Source: Planctomycetota bacterium
GTDB taxonomy: Bacteria; Planctomycetota; UBA11346
Direction: 5' to 3'
Assembly: GCA_013696105.1 (NCBI GenBank)
Contig: JACCZE010000051.1
Location: 1-56,805 of the forward strand
DNA length: 56,805 bases
Of the stretch, positions 31,757-41,205 are shown piece after piece (the stretch's first letter is position 1; each line of letters opens with the position of its first letter). The position numbers were made by a program, and so were the translations under genes. The notes beneath the pieces are model-generated. The model made no database searches, was not told the DNA's origin, and worked only from the letters and a program-made list of their open reading frames with translations.

Positions 31757-33220
31757 ATGCCGAAGGCCCTGCGCATCCTGCACGTCGCGAGCGAAATGGT
31801 CCCGTTGGTCAAGACCGGCGGTCTCGCGGATGTGGCGGGCGCCCTGCCGCTCGCGCTCAAGCGCCAGGGCCATGATGCCCGCGTGGTGATCCCCGCCTAT
31901 CGCCGCGCCATCGCCGAGGCCGACAAGCGCGGGATCTCGTGGGGACCGGTGCCCATGACCATCGAGGTCGGAGGCATCGATCACCAGGTGGGAGTCGGCA
32001 CGGTCGACATCGACGGCCTGACCGTGCATCTGATCGCGTGCAACGAGCTCTTCGACCGCGAGGGCATCTACGGCCCGAGTCCGAGCAACGACTACGACGA
32101 CAACGCCCGGCGCTTCGCCGTCTTCTGCAAGGCCGCCCTGGCGCTGCCGGGCTACCTGCGCTGGATGCCCCACGTCATCCACGCCCATGATTGGCAGGCC
32201 GGGCTGATCCCCGCCCTCTTGCAGCGCGGATACAACCAGGTGCTGCCGGCGACGCGCACGGTGTTCTCCATCCACAACGTCGCCTACCAGGGCACGTTCT
32301 GGCACTTCGACATGAAGTTGACCGGACTCGACTGGGGGCTGTTCAACCCGATGCACGTCGAGCACTACGGAAAGCTCAACCTGCTGAAGGCCGGGATCGT
32401 CTTCGCCGATCGCGTGGTCGCGGTCAGCCGACGCTACGCCGAAGAGATCCAGATGCCCGAGTTCGCCTACGGGCTCGATGCGGTCATCAAGGGCCACAGC
32501 TACAAGCTCTCGGGCATCACCAACGGCATCGATGCGGGCGTGTGGAATCCCGCGACGGATACGCACCTGCCCGCGAAATTCGATAAGAAGAAGCTCGCCG
32601 GCAAGAAGGTGTGCAAGGACAAGCTGCGCCAGGAATGCGGTCTGGTGCGCGACAACGACGCCTGCCTGGTCGCGGTGGTGAGCCGGCTGGTCGAGCAGAA
32701 GGGCATCGATCTGCTGATCGAGGCAGTCGGCCCGTACATCCTCTCCGGCCGCATGCAGCTGGTCGTGCTCGGCTCGGGCGACCTCGCGATCGAAGCGCGG
32801 CTCAGCCAGCTGCAGGCCCGCCACCCGGGGTGGGTCTACGTCTGGTACGGCTACAACGATCCGCTCGCGCACCGCGTCATCGCCGGCGCCGATGCGTTCG
32901 CGATGCCCAGCCGCTACGAACCATGCGGATTGACCCAGATGTATTCGATGCGCTACGGCACACTGCCGATCGTGCGCTACACCGGAGGCCTGGCGGATAC
33001 CGTCGTCGATGTCGCGAGCGGCCATGGCAACGGTTTCACCTTCGGCCCGATCGACCTCGGGCATTTCTCGAGCGTGCTCGATCGTGCGCTCGGACTCTAT
33101 CAGCACTTCCCGGAAGATTGGAAGAAGGCGCAGCTGCGCGGCATGACCGCGGATTTCAGCTGGGACCACGTCGCGGACGAGTACATCGCGCTGTACGAGA
33201 GCATCTCCTTCGCGGAGTGA
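31757..33220 (+). CDS. glgA: Glycogen synthase (ADP-glucose type)
   Basis: Extends alpha-1,4-glucan from ADP-glucose. 487 residues of GT5 family. The ADP-glucose-binding KTGGLADVAGALPLAL is near the N-terminus. HAHDWQAGLIP, FSIHNVAYQG and NGIDAGVWNP are typical. The C-terminal nucleotide-binding half has VSRLVEQKGIDLL and PSRYEPCGLTQMYSMRYGTLPIVRYTGGLADTV with the catalytic Glu. The ATG at 31757 has a GGAG about eight bases upstream. Shows that the organism stores glycogen; no other glg gene is in the window. Confidence 0.95.
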   Translation: MPKALRILHVASEMVPLVKTGGLADVAGALPLALKRQGHDARVVIPAYRRAIAEADKRGISWGPVPMTIEVGGIDHQVGVGTVDIDGLTVHLIACNELFDREGIYGPSPSNDYDDNARRFAVFCKAALALPGYLRWMPHVIHAHDWQAGLIPALLQRGYNQVLPATRTVFSIHNVAYQGTFWHFDMKLTGLDWGLFNPMHVEHYGKLNLLKAGIVFADRVVAVSRRYAEEIQMPEFAYGLDAVIKGHSYKLSGITNGIDAGVWNPATDTHLPAKFDKKKLAGKKVCKDKLRQECGLVRDNDACLVAVVSRLVEQKGIDLLIEAVGPYILSGRMQLVVLGSGDLAIEARLSQLQARHPGWVYVWYGYNDPLAHRVIAGADAFAMPSRYEPCGLTQMYSMRYGTLPIVRYTGGLADTVVDVASGHGNGFTFGPIDLGHFSSVLDRALGLYQHFPEDWKKAQLRGMTADFSWDHVADEYIALYESISFAE

Positions 33221-33257
33221 CGCATCAGCGTCGGCAGCGGTCGAGCCGCACGACCGC

Positions 33258-33890
33258 TCAGGGCTGCGAGAAGAACCAGTGCGGTTGGCGGACGATCACC
33301 GCGCGGTACTTCATCGCGATGCCGCGGTTGACCAGCTCATCGCCGATCTGCTGGTCCGCATCCGCGGCGGTGATGCGGGCGTCGCTGGGCGAGAAGACGC
33401 GCACGCGGCGGTTGTAATCATCGTAGGTCGAAACCGTTCCGCCCGGGCAGATGGCGACGATCTCGGCGTAGACCGCGGTCGCGAAGGGATTGTCGGCGCC
33501 AATCGGATCGTCGGTCACCAGCAGGGGGTCGGTGCAGGCGTCGACGCGGTAGTAGGCGCCCGGGATGCTCTGGTAGGGAAAGAGCTGGGTCTGCATCTTG
33601 TTCGGGATCTCGCCGCCGACCGCTCCGGCTGCGGTGGCTGCCTTCGCCACGCCATCGCCGATGTAGTCGCTGGGGAAGGCCGGGCCGTCGGTCCCACCCT
33701 GGCTGCCGGAATCGATGAAGATCTCGCCCATCATCGACGTCGCCAAGGCCGCGGTCATGGTGGTGTCGTCGGAGAGCTTGCGAAAACGCATGCCGCTGAG
33801 GAAGAGCGCGAAGACGGCCACGAAGCCGATGACGAACACCGCGCTGGCGACCAGCAGTTCGACCAGGGTGAAACCGCTGCGCATACGCAT
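33258..33890 (-). CDS. Prepilin-like protein (type IV pilin / pseudopilin)
   Basis: 210 residues. The class III signal is clear: a short basic leader MRMRSG, cleavage after Gly, then FTLVELLVASAVFVIGFVAVFALFL with Glu at position +5, followed by a hydrophobic helix. A prepilin peptidase would remove the leader and methylate the Phe. The soluble domain has Cys residues but no feature I recognise. Pilin-like proteins of this size serve as minor pilins or pseudopilins. It sits alone, 104 bp after menD and convergent with glgA, apart from the larger cassette at 38-44 kb. Confidence 0.87.
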   Translation of the reverse strand: MRMRSGFTLVELLVASAVFVIGFVAVFALFLSGMRFRKLSDDTTMTAALATSMMGEIFIDSGSQGGTDGPAFPSDYIGDGVAKAATAAGAVGGEIPNKMQTQLFPYQSIPGAYYRVDACTDPLLVTDDPIGADNPFATAVYAEIVAICPGGTVSTYDDYNRRVRVFSPSDARITAADADQQIGDELVNRGIAMKYRAVIVRQPHWFFSQP

Positions 33891-33994
33891 ACAGGATGGT
33901 ACCTCGGACGTCATCCCATTCCAAGCACCGGTAGGACGCAGGTGGACCATGTACCGGGTACGCCCGCGAGGGGCGCCCGTTGAGGGCCCCGGGA

Positions 33995-35746
33995 TCAGGG
34001 AGCCGCCATCGCCCGCAGGAGCCCGCGGTGGCGGTCGACCGCTCCAGGTCCGGGCACCGCGCATTCGATCAGCCACAGGCCGGTCGACCCCGCCGCGCCG
34101 TCCAACGCGGCGCGCAGTTCGGCAGCGGAAGCGACCAGGCGGTAGGTCAGACCGAACTGCTCGGCGATCGGAGCGAACGCCATGCCCTGGGGGGTCCGGA
34201 CCCAGCGCTCGTACCCCGGCACCTGCGCGACGGGCAGGAAGTCGAAGATGCCGCCGCCATCGTTGTTGAGCACCACGATCGCGCCGTGGATGCTCTGCGC
34301 CGCATCGGCGCGGATGGACCGCAGCGCGCCGAGCGCCGGCAGATCGTGGATGAACGCGAGGTCCCCGCACAGCAGCAGCCCGCTGCCGCCGAAGTGCAGG
34401 CACTCGCCGATGAAGGTGCCCAGCGTGCCGTCGATGCCGTTGAGACCGCGGTTGGCGTGCACCATGCGGATGCGATTGGCGGGAAGGCAGTGCAGGTTGC
34501 CGTGGCGCACCGCCATGCTCGATGCCAGGTGGGTGAAGAAGAACCCGCCGTGCGTGCACGCGTGATGGGCGGCCAGGACCTCTCCCCAGGGTTCGTTCGC
34601 CATGGCCTCGGTCAGACGCGATCGCGCCCGATCGTCGCCCTGGCGCCAGAGCGCGCGCCAGGCGTCGTCGCCAGACCGGCATGCGGCAGCGATCTGGGCA
34701 TAGACCTCGGGCCCGGGGCGCTTGATCGTCGCCCACGCTCGGGCGAGGAAATCGCGGTTGGCGTCGTCCTCGAGGCACAGCCAGGGGCAGTCCTGGCGCC
34801 CGAGGTACTCGTACACCGGGCGTGCAAGCGGCGCGGCGCCGATCTGGATGATCAGGTCTGGACGCGTGTCACCGAGCGCGCCGCCGACCAGCGCATCGGC
34901 GGTGGAGATCAGGTTCGGGCATTCCTCCCAGCGCAGGTTGCTGGGCGCATCGGCGATCAGCGGGAAGCCGGTCTCGGCCGCGAGATGCGCGACCAGCGGC
35001 GGATATCCGCCGGTCGAGGGCCCCGCGACGATCAGCCCCTTCATCCCGGGCTTCAGCCAATCGATGCCTTTCATCCCCGGACCGAGCCAACCCAGGTCAC
35101 TCGGGAGTCCCCACGAGGAGATGCCTCCGACCACCGTGAACGGGCGATCGGCTCCGCGTCCGTCGAGCGCTTCGCCGCTGACCGATGGGGCCAACCACGC
35201 GGGATCAGCGAGCGGCGGTAGGGGGTCGCGCATCGGGACGTTGACGTAGCTGGGTCCGCCACCGTCCTGCACGATGCGGCTGATCTGCGCGCGCAGCGCG
35301 CGCAGCGCCAGATCCGTCTGGGTCGGCTCGCCCAGCGCCAGCTCGGCGGTCACGAAGTTCGCGAAGATGCCGCGCTGGGGCATGGCCTGAGGGGCGCCGC
35401 TGCCGAGCAGTTCCCACGGCCGGTCGGCGGCGAGGACGACCAGCGGTATGCCGGAGGCGTGGGCCTCGGCGACCGCTGGCATGAGGTTCGCCACTGCGCT
35501 GCCGCTGGTGACGCAGACGGCGACGGGTTTGCCCGAGGCCTTGGCGATTCCGAGCGCGATGAAGCCGGCGCTGCGCTCGTCGATGTGGCTGAGGCACAGC
35601 AGTCGCGGTTGCGCCGCGAGGGCGAACAGCAGGGGGCTGTTGCGGCTCCCGGGACACAGCACCGCGGCAACCAGGCCGCCGCGCACCAGCTCCTCGGCGA
35701 TGCAGCGGCACCACAGGGCGTTGAGATTGGCGTCGACGTGCGCCAT
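33995..35746 (-). CDS. menD: MenD: 2-succinyl-5-enolpyruvyl-6-hydroxy-3-cyclohexene-1-carboxylate synthase
   Basis: ThDP-dependent enzyme that joins isochorismate and 2-oxoglutarate in menaquinone synthesis. 583 residues. The N-terminal CPGSRNSPLLFALA and HIDERSAGFIALGIAKASGKPVAVCVTSGSAVANL holds the catalytic Glu. FANRGLNGIDGTLGT-like sequence (HANRGLNGIDGTLGTFIG) and LLCGDLAFIHDLPAL form the cofactor and Mg2+ region, followed by VVLNNDGGGIFDFLP. Start ATG overlaps the preceding stop by one base (TGATG). No other men gene is in the window. A complete protein implies a menaquinone-based respiratory chain. Confidence 0.95.
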   Translation of the reverse strand: MAHVDANLNALWCRCIAEELVRGGLVAAVLCPGSRNSPLLFALAAQPRLLCLSHIDERSAGFIALGIAKASGKPVAVCVTSGSAVANLMPAVAEAHASGIPLVVLAADRPWELLGSGAPQAMPQRGIFANFVTAELALGEPTQTDLALRALRAQISRIVQDGGGPSYVNVPMRDPLPPLADPAWLAPSVSGEALDGRGADRPFTVVGGISSWGLPSDLGWLGPGMKGIDWLKPGMKGLIVAGPSTGGYPPLVAHLAAETGFPLIADAPSNLRWEECPNLISTADALVGGALGDTRPDLIIQIGAAPLARPVYEYLGRQDCPWLCLEDDANRDFLARAWATIKRPGPEVYAQIAAACRSGDDAWRALWRQGDDRARSRLTEAMANEPWGEVLAAHHACTHGGFFFTHLASSMAVRHGNLHCLPANRIRMVHANRGLNGIDGTLGTFIGECLHFGGSGLLLCGDLAFIHDLPALGALRSIRADAAQSIHGAIVVLNNDGGGIFDFLPVAQVPGYERWVRTPQGMAFAPIAEQFGLTYRLVASAAELRAALDGAAGSTGLWLIECAVPGPGAVDRHRGLLRAMAAP

Positions 35747-36264
35747 CAGGTCATGCCGGCGATGCCGGCCTTCCGGCGGCTGGCCTCGGTCGCTTCGCGG
35801 ATGCGATTGAAGGCCTTCACCGGATCGCGGACGCCACGCAGCCGGACCTGCGGGGTCGTGTGGTCGACGGTGTCCAGGACGATGTCGCCGACCCCGAGGA
35901 TGCGCGAGATCAGCGGCAGCTCGAGGTGGACATCGCGGACGCGATACAGCTCGAGGTTGTCCATGCGCCGGAGGATCAGCCCCTGACTGATCATCAGGCG
36001 ATCGGCCATCAGGTCGTAGCGCACCAACCGCGACGCGATCCATGCCTGCGCCACCAGCAGGACCGGGATCGCCAAGGCGACCCAGCTCCAGCGCGCGATG
36101 GTCGTCAGCCATGGCTGGATCGGCTCGAGCATCGGCAGCGACTGCACGAGGTTAGGGAGCCACCAGCGCGCCGAGGCGATCCAGAGCGCGATCAGCGTCC
36201 ACAGGACGAGTCTGCCCGCGCGCGATCGCATCGAGGGATGCTGGCTCCAGACGACGTCGCTCAT
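35746..36264 (-). CDS. Membrane protein with bacterial PH domain (DUF304-like)
   Basis: 172 residues. Two hydrophobic segments at about 18-40 and 55-78 anchor it. A bPH2-type domain of about 80 residues then follows, with the typical YDLMADRLMISQGLILRRMDNLELYRVRDVHLELPLISRILGVG pattern of alternating strands. Such proteins are common but of unknown role; some occur in pairs. The stop overlaps the menD start, so the two are co-translated. The 190 bp upstream is a divergent promoter region shared with the secreted protein gene at 36455. Confidence 0.8.
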   Translation of the reverse strand: MSDVVWSQHPSMRSRAGRLVLWTLIALWIASARWWLPNLVQSLPMLEPIQPWLTTIARWSWVALAIPVLLVAQAWIASRLVRYDLMADRLMISQGLILRRMDNLELYRVRDVHLELPLISRILGVGDIVLDTVDHTTPQVRLRGVRDPVKAFNRIREATEASRRKAGIAGMT

Positions 36265-36454
36265 GTCCTGCTCACGTCCTGATCATGGCTTGGTGATGCC
36301 CTGGCTCATGCCCTTGGCGTATCAGGTCATCCGACTCGGTCGACGGGAAGTCGCCGGCAGCCTGTCCCACACTGCTGCACGTGACCGGGAAGACACCGGG
36401 TGCCTGGACCCGGCGCATCGCGATAGTGGCCGAGTGCCCGCGCGACCGCATCCC

Positions 36455-37978
36455 ATGTCTCTGCTCGCCGCACTCTGCCTGGTCGGCTCGACCGTCGCCG
36501 CGGCCGAACGCATCAATCAGGAGGGGCGCATCCTCGGTCCCGCCCCCAGCGTCTCGACGCCCATCCTGTTCAATACCGCCCAGGCCGATGCGGTGGCGTC
36601 GGCGATGCAGGTCATGCCGCTGACCAGCGCCTGGAACGAGGACATCAGCCAGGCGCCGGTCTTGTCGAACTCGAACGCGATGATCGCGCGGATCATCACC
36701 GACCTGTCCACCTACACGCCGGCGCGCACCACGCTGCGTGCGTTCTATGAAATGAATTTCGTCCTGGTCCCCGACGGCCAGCCGCTGGTCCCGATCTCGT
36801 TCCTGGTCTATCCGGGAGACTCCGATCCCAGCCCGTATCCGATACCCGCGAACATGCCCATCGAGGGCTGGCCGAACACCAGGAGCGAGACGCTGTCGCA
36901 ATGGCAGCAGGATGTGAACAACGCCGGAGGGGACCGGCATTCGTGCGTGGTCGCGCCGGGAAGCATGCAGCTGTGGGAGACCTGGCAGGCCAAGCTCGTC
37001 AGCGGAGCATGGCAGGCGTCCAACGGCGCCCGGTTCACGATCGCGGCCAATACCCTGAGGACGCCCGGCTACACGTCAGGCGATGCCGCCGGCCTGCCGA
37101 TGTTTCCCGCGCTCGTGCGCTACGACGAGTGCCAGCGCGGCATGGTCGAGCATGCGATGCGCATCGTGGTGAAGCATTCGCGCGCGCAGTACATCTATCC
37201 TGCGACGCACGATGCCTCGACGCCGTCGACCACCGACCCGGATGTTCCGGCCATGGGTCAGCGCGTGCGCCTGAAATCCAGCTTCGCGATTCCATCCGGG
37301 TGGACCATCCAGGAGAAGGCCGTGCTGCGCGGTCTGAAGAAGTACGGCGCGCTGGTCGCCGACAACGGCGGCTTCTTCTCGATCTCGGTGACCCCCGACG
37401 ACCGCTATCCCTCGGGCTGCTTCAACAACCTCTCGACCATTGGCATCGGCAATTTCGAGATCGTCCAGACCACCGGGGCGACCCAGGGACCGCGCTCCGG
37501 CGGCGCTCCGACGGCGGACGCCGGCGCCGATCAGACCACCGCGTCGTCGAGCGTCTTGCTCACCGGGGTGGTGAGCGGATCGGGCGTCACGGCGGGGTGG
37601 TACCTGTACCCGTCGGCCCCGGCTCCGGGAACGGTGACCTTCGCCAACGCGGCCTCTGCGGCAACGACGGCGATGTTCAGCGCGGCGGGGACCTACACCC
37701 TGATGCTGCGGGCGACGGACGGCATCCACGCGCCCGCCTACGACGCGGTCCTGGTGACCGTCGGTCCGGGATCGACGACCAGCACCACGGGCGGCACGTC
37801 GACCAGCGGATCATCTGGCAGCCCGACCGGCAGCGCATCGACCAGCGGATCTTCGAGCGGTTCGACCGCGACCGTCGATAGCGGAGGCAGCGGTTCGGGA
37901 TCCGGCGGCTGCGGCTTCGGCGCGATGGTCGGATCCGCCTTGGCCCTCATGGTCGCGCGGCGCCGACGAGCCCCCTGA
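36455..37978 (+). CDS. Secreted protein with PKD-like domain and C-terminal sorting signal
   Basis: 507 residues. A signal peptide (LLAALCLVGSTVAAA) is followed by a 310-residue domain of unknown function with SWQ- and ADNGGFFSISV-type motifs that I have seen described only as uncharacterised in secreted bacterial proteins. A PKD/Ig-like domain follows at about 345-435 (PTADAGADQTT to DAVLVTV). A Ser/Thr/Gly-rich linker comes next. The C-terminus is GSGSGGCGFGAMVGSAL, a hydrophobic stretch and RRRR. This tripartite tail resembles MYXO-CTERM or GlyGly-CTERM surface-sorting signals and matches that of the beta-helix protein at 44 kb. Likely surface-anchored; ligand unknown. Confidence 0.82.
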   Translation: MSLLAALCLVGSTVAAAERINQEGRILGPAPSVSTPILFNTAQADAVASAMQVMPLTSAWNEDISQAPVLSNSNAMIARIITDLSTYTPARTTLRAFYEMNFVLVPDGQPLVPISFLVYPGDSDPSPYPIPANMPIEGWPNTRSETLSQWQQDVNNAGGDRHSCVVAPGSMQLWETWQAKLVSGAWQASNGARFTIAANTLRTPGYTSGDAAGLPMFPALVRYDECQRGMVEHAMRIVVKHSRAQYIYPATHDASTPSTTDPDVPAMGQRVRLKSSFAIPSGWTIQEKAVLRGLKKYGALVADNGGFFSISVTPDDRYPSGCFNNLSTIGIGNFEIVQTTGATQGPRSGGAPTADAGADQTTASSSVLLTGVVSGSGVTAGWYLYPSAPAPGTVTFANAASAATTAMFSAAGTYTLMLRATDGIHAPAYDAVLVTVGPGSTTSTTGGTSTSGSSGSPTGSASTSGSSSGSTATVDSGGSGSGSGGCGFGAMVGSALALMVARRRRAP

Positions 37979-38065
37979 GGGAGCGGGAAGGGTGCGGGGG
38001 GTCTGATGTTGCGGGAATGGATCTCCTAGTATCCTGTGCCTGACCACCTTACCCGAGGATCCGCC

Positions 38066-38305
38066 ATGACCCCGAAGCAAGCCGCCGCCCGTCTCCTGCT
38101 CCAGTGCCTGGACAACGGCAAGGTGCCGAGCCAGCTCACGCGCGAGGACATGGCGACGGTCCTGGGCGGACGCATCAGCGATCAGAAGCGCGAGAAGATC
38201 CTCGAGTTCGTCACCAAGGTCAGCGCGCCGTTCCGCGATCGCCTGTCGAAGATCGTCGGCGAGGCCACCCCGGCAGGCGGGGCCGAGGACGCCAGCGACG
38301 CCTGA
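38066..38305 (+). CDS. Small conserved-looking hypothetical protein
   Basis: 79 residues, not recognised. It begins MTPKQAAARLLLQCLDNGKVPSQLTREDMATVLGGRISDQKREKIL, a helix-rich cytosolic sequence with charged repeats and one Cys. A GAGG sequence 12 bases upstream could serve as ribosome site. An earlier in-frame start at 38036 is less likely. It lies between the secreted protein gene and the convergent pseudopilin cassette. Clean boundaries and non-repetitive composition support a real gene; its role is unknown. Confidence 0.6.
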   Translation: MTPKQAAARLLLQCLDNGKVPSQLTREDMATVLGGRISDQKREKILEFVTKVSAPFRDRLSKIVGEATPAGGAEDASDA

Positions 38306-38345
38306 CGCGACGGCTGCCTGCCGTCGGTGACCCGTCTCCATGCGC

Positions 38346-39638
38346 TCACCAGGTCTGCGGATCCTTCTCCAGCCGCTGGATCCACTTGATCGCTCCGAAG
38401 AACGACGCGACGGTGTTGCTGACCGGCAGTTTTTCACGTGAGTCGTCGACCCAGCCGCTGCTTCCGCGCACCGCGCCGTTGGTCGCGAACAGACCGCTGA
38501 AATCGAGTCCGTGGTCTCCTGCTTCGCTGTAGTGTTCGACCGCATTCGCGCCGCCGCCCTGCATGGCCGTCCATTCGGCCCGATACCAGAGGATGCGCTC
38601 GTTGCCGCGGATCTGCCGGAACATGTCCTCATCCGGGAACACGCCTGACTCCTGGGCGGTCACCGGCTCGAGGTCGCGGCTGAATCCGGGATCGGTGGTC
38701 GACCAGAAGCGGTATCCCATGCTCGCTCCCGCACCGCAGGCGATGATGAACACTCCGTGACCCTGCAGGGCCACATGGTCGAACCAGGGATCGGCATTCG
38801 CATCGTGGTCTGAGGGCAGCTCGCGGTAGACCCGGAACCAGCCGAGGTTCGTGCTGTCGCCGCGAGGCCTGCGGTCGCCGAGCCGGAATTCGGTCCAGGT
38901 GTCATTCACCGGTTGGGGATCGAGCATGCCGACGCCATCGACCAGGCGGCATTGGTCGAGGTACGGTTTCCATGCCGTCGTCATCAAGGCGTTGGATTGC
39001 TGGCGGTGCGCGTCGCGATTCCCGGTGTTGTAGGCCGCATCGATGACCACGGATGGATCATCAGCGGGGTCGGCTGTCACCGGGTTGTAGACCTTGGTCG
39101 CGCGCACGGCGTATGGCGCGGTGCGCATGACGTACATGTCGCCGCGCATCGCCGAACCGGGGCATGGCCATCGCCTGCTACCCGCGCCAGGCAGCTGCGC
39201 GGATGGCGAATACGTGTAGGCGTTCTGGGGATCCTTCTGCGGATCGATGACGTCGTCGTGGGGATACGCCGGCCACGAGGCGCTCCACCAGGTGGGGACC
39301 GGCAGCCTGCCGTTGTTCACATCGGCGGGATTGTCGATGCGCGGTCCGCGCGGTCCGATGCTGCCGTCCCGGACGTCGGTCCAGCCGTAGCATTCGTAGC
39401 CCCGCGAGCCGTCGCCGAGCGGACTGGCGCCGGCGGCCGTGGACCGCCAGCCCAGGCGCGAGGTCTCCTGGAGATATTCCAACGCGCTCGCGAGCATGAT
39501 GCGCGCCTGCGAGTCGCGGACCATCAGGATCGATTCCTCGCTATCTCCGCGCATGAGGGCCAGGAAGGTGACCGAAAGGACCAGCAGGATCGTGCTCAGA
39601 CCGGTGACGATGATGAGGATGGACCCCCGTCTATTCAT
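38346..39638 (-). CDS. Oversized pseudopilin-like protein, K-type N-terminus
   Basis: 430 residues. The leader MNRRG is followed by SILIIVTGLSTILLVLSVTFLALMRG: a prepilin-like Gly cleavage site and hydrophobic helix, but without the Glu at +5. Lack of Glu5 is the mark of GspK/PilX-type minor subunits that sit at the pseudopilus tip. The rest is a large soluble domain rich in Trp, Asp and Gly, unlike any family I know. The gene start overlaps the upstream J-type gene by 8 bp, so expression is coupled. Last of a three-gene cassette on the minus strand. Confidence 0.75.
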   Translation of the reverse strand: MNRRGSILIIVTGLSTILLVLSVTFLALMRGDSEESILMVRDSQARIMLASALEYLQETSRLGWRSTAAGASPLGDGSRGYECYGWTDVRDGSIGPRGPRIDNPADVNNGRLPVPTWWSASWPAYPHDDVIDPQKDPQNAYTYSPSAQLPGAGSRRWPCPGSAMRGDMYVMRTAPYAVRATKVYNPVTADPADDPSVVIDAAYNTGNRDAHRQQSNALMTTAWKPYLDQCRLVDGVGMLDPQPVNDTWTEFRLGDRRPRGDSTNLGWFRVYRELPSDHDANADPWFDHVALQGHGVFIIACGAGASMGYRFWSTTDPGFSRDLEPVTAQESGVFPDEDMFRQIRGNERILWYRAEWTAMQGGGANAVEHYSEAGDHGLDFSGLFATNGAVRGSSGWVDDSREKLPVSNTVASFFGAIKWIQRLEKDPQTW

Positions 39639-41190
39639 ACACGTCGCCCATCGGCTTGAGCGATGGCTGATCGATGGTCGATTTCCAGCCCCAATGCTGT
39701 CTCGCGCCGCGCAGGGTGGCGCCGAGCATGGTGCCTCCGAGTTCGACCACCCGCCCCGTGGTCGGATCCTGGACGTGTATGGTGCAGATGGCTTTGTCTG
39801 AGCCCTTCTGCCGGAAGCGCAGGACCGAGGTGGCCAGCGATGGGGTGGAAGCGCCCTTCGAACCCAGGTCCGGCGCCGGATCATCGGTGATGTTGCGGGG
39901 GATGTGCACCGTGCTGCTGGTGTAGTCGCGCATCTGCCGGGCGAAGACGCTGGTGCGATTGCTCTGCTCGAAATTCGCCTGGCGCTCGACGTCCTTGTCG
40001 ATCGCCAGCCACGGATCCCGGGTCGGTCGGTCGATCGTCGGACCGGCGGTGAAATTGGTGTTGGCGAAATCGAGCGGGGTGAAGCGCGTACCGATGAACA
40101 GGCCGACCGACGCGCGCGATTGCTTCTGCACCCAGCCTGAATCCATGTCCTGCCAGAAGCTCTCGCCGTTGATCTGCTCGAGATCGGCGAACCAATGGGG
40201 ATTCCCGGTGCCATAATCGGCGTCTGGAAACGAGAACACGGGGCCGGCCCAGGGGTCCTTGAACAGGCGTCCGCGTGAGCCCGGCATGCCGTGGAAGTAG
40301 TGCTTGAGGACGTTGCCGACCACGTCGCCGACCGTCGGCACGCTCATGGTATCGGGATCGAAGCGTACGGTCGGCGCGAGCGTGATCGCCTTGGGCACGG
40401 TCAACGACCAGGGGATCTCGCCCTTGTCGAAATGCGATCCAGACATGGCGATGTTGGCGACGGTGTTGTTGGTCGCCGGCCGCAGGATGAGGTTGATGGT
40501 CCCGGGCGGCATATAGGTGTAGACCCCAGCGTGGCCGAGCCGCTGGAACAGTTCCCACATCAGCGTCGGTCGGGCGCCCTGGGTGGCGTCGGTTGCAGTT
40601 GGCGTACCGCCCTCCTTCATGCCGAGGTTGCTGGTCAGGGTGTAGTCGCCCCAGATATGCCAGGGCTCCCAGCCGATCGGCAGGGTGTTCCAGTCGAAGC
40701 TGTCGCACGGGCTGTCGCTGTTGCCGAAAACCGGCTTGGCGCGATATCCTGCGATGGTGGTGCCATCCGAGCGGTCGTAGCCGTACGGCCTGGGGGATTG
40801 CATGAAATAATTGCGGTACCAGCTGCGCTTGTCGTTCGGCTGCACCCAGTTGGGATTGAGTTCACCGACCTTCTTGAACGCCACTGGCTTGAAGATGCGC
40901 TTGTTGTCGAGGTTGTTGCCCAGATCGGCGCCGTTGACCACCGCGTCGCTCATGTGCCCCTTGAGGAACGGGTACTGGGGATTTGCCGTCGAGTTCCAGA
41001 AGTCGACATCCTCGGCGTTGAGGAAGTAGCCGGTGCGCAGCAGGGTGCTCTCGGTGCTCATGCGGTTCATCAGCGAGATGGTCTGGCTTGCCTGCCTGAA
41101 GGCCGAGACCGCTATCATCATGATCATGCTCGACAGGCCGATCGCGATCAGCAGTTCGATCAGCGTGAATCCGCGCGCAGCGTGTCGCAT
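39631..41190 (-). CDS. Oversized pseudopilin-like protein, J-type N-terminus
   Basis: 519 residues. The class III signal MRHAARG/FTLIELLIAIGLSSMIMMIAV has Gly at -1, Phe at +1 and Glu at +5. GspJ and PilW proteins are usually near 200-350 residues; the soluble part here is much larger. It is rich in Trp, Tyr, Asn and Pro and has no repeat that I can see. Middle gene of the cassette: 15 bp after the 935-residue protein and overlapping the K-type gene. Presumed exported via prepilin peptidase and assembled in a pseudopilus tip (inference). Confidence 0.8.
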   Translation of the reverse strand: MRHAARGFTLIELLIAIGLSSMIMMIAVSAFRQASQTISLMNRMSTESTLLRTGYFLNAEDVDFWNSTANPQYPFLKGHMSDAVVNGADLGNNLDNKRIFKPVAFKKVGELNPNWVQPNDKRSWYRNYFMQSPRPYGYDRSDGTTIAGYRAKPVFGNSDSPCDSFDWNTLPIGWEPWHIWGDYTLTSNLGMKEGGTPTATDATQGARPTLMWELFQRLGHAGVYTYMPPGTINLILRPATNNTVANIAMSGSHFDKGEIPWSLTVPKAITLAPTVRFDPDTMSVPTVGDVVGNVLKHYFHGMPGSRGRLFKDPWAGPVFSFPDADYGTGNPHWFADLEQINGESFWQDMDSGWVQKQSRASVGLFIGTRFTPLDFANTNFTAGPTIDRPTRDPWLAIDKDVERQANFEQSNRTSVFARQMRDYTSSTVHIPRNITDDPAPDLGSKGASTPSLATSVLRFRQKGSDKAICTIHVQDPTTGRVVELGGTMLGATLRGARQHWGWKSTIDQPSLKPMGDVYE

Positions 41191-41205
41191 GGTGCCTCCC
41201 TGACG

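Noticed and set aside
31678-31875. Small plus-strand frame with GGGAGG directly before an ATG, overlapping the glgA start
   Set aside because: The Shine-Dalgarno is too close to the ATG, the frame differs from glgA and the product is low-complexity.
30668-33169. Minus-strand open frame of about 830 codons opposite glgA and across miaB
   Set aside because: Shadow frame of two well-supported genes; no start signal or recognisable product.
36098-36454. Extension of the secreted protein gene to a start at 36098
   Set aside because: The ATG at 36455 gives a proper signal peptide, and the upstream part overlaps the divergent PH-domain gene.
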